Shown: piece by piece, positions 63,863 through 64,000 of the stretch
Layout of the letters: each line of letters opens with the position of its first letter
How positions within the stretch are numbered: the first letter of the stretch is position 1
Assembly: GCA_903822005.1 (NCBI GenBank)
Contig: CAIJNL010000014.1
Span: 157,084-221,083 of the forward strand
DNA length: 64,000 bases
Reading direction: 5' to 3'
Origin: an uncultured Nitrospiraceae bacterium
GTDB lineage: Bacteria; Nitrospirota; Thermodesulfovibrionia; Thermodesulfovibrionales; Dissulfurispiraceae
Translations under genes and position numbers: made by a program
The notes under the pieces: generated by a model
Seen by the model: the letters and a program-made list of their open reading frames with translations, nothing else
What the model was told of the DNA's origin: nothing
Database searches by the model: none

Positions 63863-64000
63863 TGTTAATCGGCGTGCAAAATTGACCCACTTGAGGCCAT
63901 AATCGGCGTCCAAAATTGACCCACCTCGGCATATCCTCTATTCTCTCTGTAGCCAAACAGAGAGAGGAGCAGATGAAAGGAGATGCTGATAGTGGAAACC
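63863..64000 (+). mobile_element. Left end of an IS21-family insertion sequence (partial)
   Basis: From TGTTAATCGGCG at 63863 two direct repeats of the form AATCGGCGTSCAAAATTGAC occur 36 bp apart, the multiple terminal repeats of IS21-family elements. They are followed by a ribosome-binding region and the beginning of a gene reading out of the window. The element has inserted into the rhs gene. Its other end lies outside. Confidence 0.8.
63983..64000 (+). CDS. istA: IstA-type transposase, first six codons
   Basis: The window ends inside ATG CTG ATA GTG GAA ACC (MLIVET), which matches the usual N-terminus of IS21-family IstA transposases and is preceded by AAAGGAG. An alternative out-of-frame ATG at 63973 exists. 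The identification rests on the terminal repeats and these six residues only. Confidence 0.55.

Noticed and set aside
1..64000. CRISPR arrays, rRNA genes, prophage structural genes
   Set aside because: No regularly spaced short repeats, rRNA-like stretches or phage proteins were seen.

Overview
The window reads as a chromosome segment of an anaerobic or facultatively anaerobic respiring bacterium. It carries multiheme c-type cytochromes, two molybdopterin oxidoreductases, a system II (ResB/CcsA) cytochrome c maturation pair, indolepyruvate:ferredoxin oxidoreductase, an aryl-CoA ligase, a DcuC-type carboxylate carrier, several sigma-54 regulators and three genes that need selenocysteine. An uncultured member of Nitrospirota or of the former Deltaproteobacteria fits. 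No marker gene settles this, so the lineage is inference.

Layout. 1-2.0 kb: a histidine kinase and the receiver of its response regulator, cut by the window edge. 2.0-5.6 kb: a TIGR02757 protein and a beta-CASP RNase-like protein, flanked by two inverted copies of a ~146-bp non-coding repeat; a third, partial copy lies at 23.9 kb. 5.6-6.7 kb: tsaD. 6.7-21.9 kb (all minus strand): a respiratory regulon. A tandem PhnD-like binding protein, a kinase and an NtrC-type regulator precede two GTTAC-N6-GTAAC operators and a sigma-54 promoter. Next come a triheme cytochrome, a four-cluster ferredoxin, a TtrA-like molybdoenzyme, a membrane-anchored 9-heme cytochrome, an FmdE/zinc/ModE fusion, a MoeA-like protein and ResB/CcsA. 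22-23.7 kb: an octaheme nitrite reductase with a CXXCK catalytic heme and a Tyr-x-Cys pair.

24-37 kb: mixed metabolism, namely transporters, a Tat-exported DapA-like protein, an isocitrate/isopropylmalate dehydrogenase homologue, iorAB and a phenylacetate-CoA ligase. 37-48.6 kb: a second molybdoenzyme, an exported SGNH hydrolase, and what I consider the most interesting locus. There, a kinase with a solute-binding sensor and its sigma-54 regulator face a near-consensus sigma-54 promoter. That promoter drives two tandem exported selenoproteins with a D-U-G-S-C motif and a Tat-exported metallo-beta-lactamase hydrolase, ending in a strong terminator. Each selenoprotein gene has an in-frame UGA followed by a SECIS-like hairpin.

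48.7-57.3 kb: mgtA, a sensor-like protein lacking its phospho-acceptor His, a diguanylate cyclase, pyrF, dcd, a lone hypC, an isochorismatase-like protein, and a third selenoprotein (DsbA/FrnE-like, active site U-P-W-C). 57.4-64 kb: a polymorphic-toxin-like island with an rhs gene cut by an IS21-family end, a duplicated-domain SUMF1 lipoprotein, an ankyrin protein, an orphan frameshifted rhs core with a different tip, and a small membrane protein that could be an immunity protein.
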